In this document: one piece after another, positions 59,132-64,000 of the stretch
How the letters are laid out: every line of letters begins with the position of its first letter
Position numbering within the stretch: the stretch's first letter is position 1
From: Novosphingobium sp.
GTDB taxonomy: Bacteria > Pseudomonadota > Alphaproteobacteria > Sphingomonadales > Sphingomonadaceae
Assembly (NCBI GenBank): GCA_024236235.1
Contig: JACKKV010000003.1
Coordinates: forward strand, 7,501-71,500
DNA length: 64,000 nucleotides
Direction: 5' to 3'
Position numbers and translations under genes: made by a program
The notes under the pieces: model-generated
The model's database searches: none
Told to the model about the DNA's origin: nothing
The model's input: only the letters and a program-made list of their open reading frames with translations

Positions 59132-61378
59132 TCAGGCAGCCTGCGAGCGCCTGCCCCCCGGCATGGCGACCGTGGCTTCCATGAATTTGGGTTTGCTGGC
59201 CGGCCCGCCGCCGATCAGCTGCATGGGGTAATTGCCCTGCGGCAGGGATTCCAGAGGCATGCCTGCCGCCGCCAGCGCATAGGGCGACACGCGATGGCGG
59301 GTACACAATCCGCCAGCCCCGTCACTGACCAGCGGAGTTTCGAATTCCACCCCGATTTCGGCATCGCGGGTGCGTGAAACCTTGCACACCGCCAGCTGGC
59401 CATTGCCGAGATCGAGCACGAGATCGGTGCCCACCGGGACACCAAGCAGGCCTTCCACATTTGCGCCGGTCTTGGACAGATTGCGCAGCACCGCACTGTA
59501 ACGGTGATCTTCGTGAATCACGCCAATCCGGCGGAACACGGTGCGCCGTTCCGAGCGATAGCGTTCCGGCCCGTCCGGTTCGATGCGGAAGGTGCCTTCG
59601 GCCATGCGTTCCATGATGACCGGCTGCGGCAGCGCCTTGGAATAGATCCAGCCCTGAACATAGCGCGCACCCTTGGAGCGTACCAGATCGAGCTGATCGA
59701 AGGCCTCGACCCCTTCCACCGTGGTTTCGATACCCAGCGCGTTGGACAGGCCGATGATCGCGGCGATGATCTTGGCGCTGTTCTGGTCTTTCGCGGTACA
59801 GGAATCGACAAAGCTCTTGTCCACCTTGATCTTGTCGAACGGGGCGGAGCGCAGATAGCTGAGCGAGGAATAGCCGGTCCCGAAATCGTCGAGCGCCAGG
59901 CGCACGCCGAATTCCTTCAGCGTCTTGAAGGTCTGGTCCACCGCTTCGCTGTCGCCCATGAAGACGCTTTCGGTCAGCTCCAGCTCCAGCCGGTCCGGTT
60001 CCAGCCCCGAACTGGCCAGCGCTTCGGTCACCGCTTCGGGGAAACCGGGGTTGGCGAATTGCAGCGCGGAGACATTGACCGCCACGCGCACGGACTGCGG
60101 CCATTGCACCGCATCGCGGCAGGCCCGGCGCAGCGCCCAGTCACCCAGCTGGATGATGAGATTCGATTCCTCCGCAATCGGGATGAACATGCCGGGGCTG
60201 ACATAGCCGCGTTCGGGATGTTCCCAGCGCATCAGCCCTTCGAAGCTGACCACCAGATTGTCGTCCGTGCGCACTACCGGCTGATAGTGCAGTTCCAGCG
60301 CATCATTGGCCAGCGCCTCGCGCAAATCCTCCATCAGCAGGCGGCGTTCTTCCGCCTCGTCCTTCAGATCGGCGGAATAGAAGCGGAACTGGCCGCGCCC
60401 GGAATTCTTCGCGGCGTAAAGCGCAAGGTCCGAGCTGTGAGTCAGCTCGTCCTTCTCCAGCCCGTCATAAGGCGCGATCGCGATCCCGACCGACGTCCCG
60501 ATGATGGCGCGCTTGTCGTCAATCGGATAGGGTTGCGAGACGATCTGGATCAGCTTGTCGGCAATTTCGCCCAGCGCACCGCGATCGTCGATATCGGGCA
60601 GGATGATCTGGAATTCGTCACCGCCCAGGCGCCCCACCTCGCCCCGGTCACCGACAATGCGGGTCAGGCGTTCGGCCACCTGTTTCAGCAGTTCGTCGCC
60701 CGCCTGGTGGCCCATGGTGTCATTGACATGCTTGAACCGGTCGAGGTCGAGCATCATCAGCGCGCAACTGCGCTTTGCCGCCTTGTAGGACGCCAGCGTC
60801 CCTTCCAGCTTGCGATTCATGCGATAGCGATTGGCGAGGCCGGTCAGCGGATCAAATTCCGCCAGCCGCGAATCCTGCAGCTTGCGCTCATATTCGACGG
60901 TGACATCCTGCGCGCTGCCGCGATAGCCGAGGAACGCCCCGGATTTGTCGAATTTGGGATGAGCGGAAATCGACCACCAGGTCTGGCGAACATCATGCGG
61001 TGACTTGCCCAGGGCAAACCGCAGGGTCAGATCGCTGATCTTGCTGCGCGCGCTGAGCTGGAACTTCAAGGGCCGGTCGGAACGTTCATCGGGATTGTCG
61101 GGATCAAGCTCGAACAACTCGGTCAACTGTTTGCCCAGCAGATCGGCGTGATCGCATTCCAGCCCATCGGCAGCGCCTGGCGAAATATAGATAAGATGGC
61201 CCTGGGCGTCGCTCGCCCACAACCAGGCGAATCCTCCCGCCTCGAAATCGTCAAGGATCCCGATCCGCCCACTCTGGTCAGATTGCCGGATGATGGCAAC
61301 ACCACCGTCATGGCCGTCATCACCGTCCGCCTTGCGACCGGCCAATCCCTTGAAGAATCCTTTTGCGCTCATTTTCAC
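59132..61378 (-). CDS. PAS-GGDEF-EAL-PilZ cyclic-di-GMP signalling protein
   Basis: The 748-residue protein has an N-terminal PAS domain (about residues 40-155), an intact diguanylate cyclase motif GGDEF (residues 251-255), an EAL phosphodiesterase domain (about 350-600) and a C-terminal PilZ domain (about 620-705) with RSERRTVFRRI and NLSKTGANVEG. The EAL motif itself reads EGLMRW (Glu380), and the catalytic DDFGTGYSSLSYL is intact. It could make and degrade c-di-GMP and sense it through PilZ. An ATG 6 nt downstream is an equal start. Confidence 0.92.
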   Translation of the reverse strand: MKMSAKGFFKGLAGRKADGDDGHDGGVAIIRQSDQSGRIGILDDFEAGGFAWLWASDAQGHLIYISPGAADGLECDHADLLGKQLTELFELDPDNPDERSDRPLKFQLSARSKISDLTLRFALGKSPHDVRQTWWSISAHPKFDKSGAFLGYRGSAQDVTVEYERKLQDSRLAEFDPLTGLANRYRMNRKLEGTLASYKAAKRSCALMMLDLDRFKHVNDTMGHQAGDELLKQVAERLTRIVGDRGEVGRLGGDEFQIILPDIDDRGALGEIADKLIQIVSQPYPIDDKRAIIGTSVGIAIAPYDGLEKDELTHSSDLALYAAKNSGRGQFRFYSADLKDEAEERRLLMEDLREALANDALELHYQPVVRTDDNLVVSFEGLMRWEHPERGYVSPGMFIPIAEESNLIIQLGDWALRRACRDAVQWPQSVRVAVNVSALQFANPGFPEAVTEALASSGLEPDRLELELTESVFMGDSEAVDQTFKTLKEFGVRLALDDFGTGYSSLSYLRSAPFDKIKVDKSFVDSCTAKDQNSAKIIAAIIGLSNALGIETTVEGVEAFDQLDLVRSKGARYVQGWIYSKALPQPVIMERMAEGTFRIEPDGPERYRSERRTVFRRIGVIHEDHRYSAVLRNLSKTGANVEGLLGVPVGTDLVLDLGNGQLAVCKVSRTRDAEIGVEFETPLVSDGAGGLCTRHRVSPYALAAAGMPLESLPQGNYPMQLIGGGPASKPKFMEATVAMPGGRRSQAA

Positions 61379-61510
61379 TCTTCACTGCACGCGCTTCCAG
61401 CCCGGAAGCGGCTGGAAACCAAGGCGTAGCGAGACATGCTTTACATCGTCCTAATGGCGACGCGGAAATTTGCGATGCCCCACCAGCTCCATGAAGGCGC
61501 GCAATGTGCA

Positions 61511-61554
61511 AAAGAAGCGGGCCTCCCCGCCGGAGGGGAAGGCGGGAAGGCCCG
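61511..61554 (-). terminator. Strong terminator hairpin of katG
   Basis: CGGGCCTCCCCGCC (61518-61531) pairs with GGCGGGAAGGCCCG (61541-61554) with one mismatch (G-U in RNA), giving a 14-bp stem with a 9-nt loop. On the minus strand it is followed by CTTCTTTTGC. It lies about 36 nt after the katG stop. Confidence 0.75.
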
Positions 61555-61589
61555 GGTCATCGGGCGGACTGGGGATCCGCCCGGAAAGC

Positions 61590-63743
61590 TTACCCAAGAT
61601 CGAAGCGGTCTGCGTTCATCACCTTGGTCCAGGCAGCCACGAAATCGCGCACCAGCTTTTCCTGCGCATCATCCTGCGCATAGACTTCGGCATAAGCGCG
61701 CAGGATCGAATTCGATCCGAACACCAGGTCCACGCGCGTGGCAGTCCACTTCACCGCGCCGCTCCTGCGATCGCGGATTTCATAAAGCCCGCTCGCCGTC
61801 GGCACCCAGCGATTGGCCATGTCCGTCAGATTGACGAAGAAGTCGTTGGTCAGCGATCCTTCGCGGGCAGTGAACACGCCATGGCGCGTGCCGCCGTGAT
61901 TGGTGCCGATCACCCGCATCCCGCCGATCAGCACAACCATCTCGGGGGCGGTCAGCCCCATCAGCTGCGCACGGTCAAGCAGCAGCTCCTCGGGCTTGAC
62001 CGCATAGTCCTGCTTCAGCCAGTTGCGGAAGCCGTCGGCCAGTGGTTCGAGCACATCGAACGAAGCGGCATCGGTCTGTTCGGCGCTCGCATCGCCCCGG
62101 CCCGGCGCAAATGGCACTGCAATGGCGACACCCGCCGCCTGCGCGGCCTGTTCGACGCCCAGATTGCCGGCCAGCACGATCGTATCGGCAAGGCTCGCGC
62201 CCGCTTCGGCGGCAATCGGTTCCAGTGCCGCAAGCACGCGGGCGAGGCGTTCGGGTTCATTGCCCGCCCAGTCCTTCTGCGGGGCCAGCCGGATGCGCGC
62301 GCCATTGGCGCCGCCGCGCATGTCCGATCCACGGAACGTGCGCGCCGCATCCCAGGCGGTGGTGACCATGTCACTCACTGACAGGCCGCTCGCCGCGATC
62401 TTCGCTTTCAGCGCCGCAACATCGTAGCCGGTCGGGCCAGCAGGTACCGGATCCTGCCAGATCAGATTTTCTGCAGGGACTTCCGGCCCGAAGTAGCGCG
62501 CTTTCGGCCCCATGTCGCGGTGCGTAAGCTTGAACCAGGCGCGCGCGAAGGTGTCTTTGAAGTATTCCGGATCGGCCCGGAACCGGTCCATGATCGCGCG
62601 ATAGGCCGGATCCAGCTTCATCGCCATGTCAGCATCGGTCATGATCGGCATGGTGCGGATCGAGGGATCCTCCACATCGGCCGGCATGTCCGCCTCGGCG
62701 ATGTTCACCGGCTGCCACTGCCAGGCACCGGCGGGGCTTTTCGCCAGTTCCCAGTCATGGTCCAGCAGCATGTCGAAATAGCCCATGTCGAATACGGTGG
62801 GGTTCGTGGTCCAGGCACCTTCGATGCCGCTGGTGATCGTATCGCGGCCCACGCCCTTGCCACCGGGGTTGGCCCAGCCGAAACCCTGCGCCTCGACATC
62901 GGCGCCTTCGGGATCGGGGCCGAGTTGCGACGCATCGCCATTGCCATGCGCCTTGCCCACCGTGTGCCCACCGGCGGTGAGCGCAGCGGTTTCTTCGTCA
63001 TCCATCGCCATGCGGGCGAAGGTTTCGCGCACGGCCGCCGCCGTTTTCAGCGGATCAGGCTTGCCATCGACCCCTTCGGGATTGACATAGATCAGCCCCA
63101 TCTGGACCGCCGCCAGCGGGTTTTCGAGCGAAGTTTCGTCACCTGCCTCGGCATAACGGTCCTTGGCCAGCCAATCCTTCTCGGCGCCCCAGTAGACGTC
63201 CTTTTCGGGATGCCAGATATCCTCGCGCCCGAAGGCGAAGCCAAAGGTTTTCAGGCCCATGGTTTCATAGGCGACATTGCCCGCCAGGATCATCAGATCG
63301 GCCCAGCTGATGCGGTTGCCGTATTTCTTCTTGATCGGCCACAGAAGGCGCCGGGCCTTGTCGAGGCTGACATTGTCGGGCCAAGAGTTGAGCGGGGCAA
63401 AGCGCTGGTTGCCGGTGCCGCCACCGCCGCGCCCGTCAGCGAGGCGATACGAACCCGCCGCGTGCCAGGCCATGCGTACCATCAGCCCGCCGTAATGGCC
63501 CCAGTCGGCCGGCCACCAGTCCTGGCTGTCTGTCATCAGTGCGGCCAGATCCTGCTTGAGCGCGGCGACGTCGAGCTTCTTCAGTTCCTCGCGATAGTCG
63601 AAGTCCGGCCCCAGCGGGTTGGTCTTCGCATCATGCTGATGGAGGATGTCAAGGTTGAGCGCTTCGGGCCACCAGCCCAGGTTGGACTTGCCGCTTTCGG
63701 TGACGCCGCCGTGCATCACGGGGCATTTTCCGGGGGTGTTCAT
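61590..63743 (-). CDS. katG: Catalase-peroxidase KatG
   Basis: The 717-residue haem enzyme has the distal Arg90, Trp93 and His94 in VRMAWHAAGSYR, proximal His260 in LTAGGHTVGKAHG, and the residues expected to form the Met-Tyr-Trp adduct (Trp93, Tyr219, Met245) that gives catalase activity. It detoxifies H2O2 and organic peroxides. ATG 63743 (MNTPGKCPVMHGG) is chosen over a longer start at 63800. The C-terminal duplicated domain is complete. It is a single-gene unit. Confidence 0.97.
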   Translation of the reverse strand: MNTPGKCPVMHGGVTESGKSNLGWWPEALNLDILHQHDAKTNPLGPDFDYREELKKLDVAALKQDLAALMTDSQDWWPADWGHYGGLMVRMAWHAAGSYRLADGRGGGGTGNQRFAPLNSWPDNVSLDKARRLLWPIKKKYGNRISWADLMILAGNVAYETMGLKTFGFAFGREDIWHPEKDVYWGAEKDWLAKDRYAEAGDETSLENPLAAVQMGLIYVNPEGVDGKPDPLKTAAAVRETFARMAMDDEETAALTAGGHTVGKAHGNGDASQLGPDPEGADVEAQGFGWANPGGKGVGRDTITSGIEGAWTTNPTVFDMGYFDMLLDHDWELAKSPAGAWQWQPVNIAEADMPADVEDPSIRTMPIMTDADMAMKLDPAYRAIMDRFRADPEYFKDTFARAWFKLTHRDMGPKARYFGPEVPAENLIWQDPVPAGPTGYDVAALKAKIAASGLSVSDMVTTAWDAARTFRGSDMRGGANGARIRLAPQKDWAGNEPERLARVLAALEPIAAEAGASLADTIVLAGNLGVEQAAQAAGVAIAVPFAPGRGDASAEQTDAASFDVLEPLADGFRNWLKQDYAVKPEELLLDRAQLMGLTAPEMVVLIGGMRVIGTNHGGTRHGVFTAREGSLTNDFFVNLTDMANRWVPTASGLYEIRDRRSGAVKWTATRVDLVFGSNSILRAYAEVYAQDDAQEKLVRDFVAAWTKVMNADRFDLG

Positions 63744-63848
63744 GGCGTGGTTTCCTTCCGTTTGTGATGAGGCCTGTTTGACCGGGCCAATGAGAGGCAA
63801 GTTACACCAGCAGGTTTAATCATCAAACTCGATTATATGTTAAACAGT

Positions 63849-63867
63849 GATCGATATAAGCGATCAT
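63849..63867. promoter_or_regulatory. Putative LysR-type (OxyR-like) operator upstream of katG
   Basis: TGATCG (63849-63854) and CGATCA (63862-63867) are a perfect 6-bp inverted repeat with a 7-nt ATATAAG spacer, in an AT-rich island (63815-63872) within GC-rich DNA. The geometry resembles the palindromes bound by LysR-type regulators such as OxyR, which commonly control katG. It lies about 105 nt upstream of the ATG. Assignment is by symmetry and position only. Confidence 0.5.
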
Positions 63868-64000
63868 AACGCAGCCATGCCAACATGGCCGCGCCATGTG
63901 GTTGATCGCCCGGTCTTTTACGTCGCAGCTTGTCGGGGGGGAGCGGGGCATCTAAGGCTCTCGCGCCTGACAGACGATCAAACCGGCGGAGTACTGATGA
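63868..64000. other. Intergenic end of window
   Basis: This stretch holds an inverted repeat GCCATG/CATGGC around 63875-63890 and a GGCGGAG-ATG pair whose ATG at 63997 could open a rightward gene, possibly oxyR divergent from katG. Too little is visible to call a gene. Confidence 0.3.

Noticed and set aside
1..64000. CRISPR array, rRNA operon, integrase or intact transposase
   Set aside because: No regularly spaced repeats, rRNA signature segments or recombinase motifs were seen; both tRNAs are intact and show no attachment-site duplication that I could find.

Overview
This 64 kb window is GC-rich chromosomal DNA from an alphaproteobacterium, most likely a member of Sphingomonadales (Novosphingobium/Erythrobacter-like). 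The ABC exporter at 2081-3898 closely resembles the Novosphingobium aromaticivorans Atm1 sequence as I remember it. The set NDUFA12, COQ9, ubiquinol-cytochrome c chaperone, GapR (DUF2312), EipA (DUF1134), DUF1244 and DUF2155 is typically alphaproteobacterial. Genes are tightly packed on both strands with many 4-nt overlaps. No prophage, transposase gene, CRISPR array or rRNA is visible, so most of the window looks like core genome with a few accessory patches.

Layout. 1-2.0 kb: a polysaccharide flippase cut by the window edge, and a convergent glycosyltransferase. 2-9.2 kb: Atm1-type exporter, SulP anion transporter, DUF1737 protein, a 271-bp MITE-like element, TetR regulator, PilZ protein and TonB-dependent receptor. 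9.2-12.2 kb: Baeyer-Villiger-type monooxygenase, CinA-like protein and glutathione transferase. 12.3-14.7 kb (minus): tRNA-Trp, secE, nusG, rplK, rplA. 14.8-17.6 kb: aat, with a deep tail-to-tail overlap with a DUF2155 lipoprotein, then NDUFA12, DUF192 and recX. 17.7-24.3 kb: acyl-AMP ligase, MAPEG, DUF389, PHA-granule-like protein, DUF2721, and an orphan membrane protein with NorE/NorF-like subunits, then tRNA-Ser(GCU).

24.5-31.1 kb: eipA, an aromatic aminotransferase, then a minus-strand run from sco through ycgN, a YgjP-like peptidase, DUF4402 and a small membrane protein to ribD and ribE. 31.1-36.7 kb: ankyrin protein, coq9, feoAB behind a Fur-box-like site, ssb, DUF177, a cytochrome bc1 assembly chaperone and bamE. 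36.7-39.7 kb: hslVU behind a heat-shock-type promoter, then a MlaA-like protein. 39.7-43.8 kb: manA/manC for GDP-mannose, an SDR, a VOC protein and a TonB protein. 43.8-49.6 kb: a complete NAD-dependent formate dehydrogenase operon with fdhD in its middle. 49.8-59.1 kb: pyruvate kinase, DUF1244, gapR, hydrolases, a YebC regulator, a fatty-acid desaturase, ruvC, an ArsC-like protein, an epoxide-hydrolase-like protein, DUF1330, ubiG and aspartate kinase. 59.1-64 kb: a GGDEF-EAL-PilZ protein and katG.

Recurring themes are envelope and polysaccharide synthesis (flippase, glycosyltransferase, manAC, MlaA, BamE, EipA), cyclic-di-GMP signalling (two PilZ-containing proteins), respiration and ubiquinone (NDUFA12, COQ9, UbiG, Sco, bc1 chaperone, formate dehydrogenase), and iron, metal and oxidant handling (Atm1, Feo, TonB systems, KatG). 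I found no clear new multi-gene defence or signalling system. The most notable points are the MITE-like element that supplies the tetR stop codon, the 181-nt aat/DUF2155 antisense coding overlap, the nearly leaderless heat-shock promoter of hslV, the orphan NorEF-like trio, and the acyl-AMP ligase with an altered P-loop.
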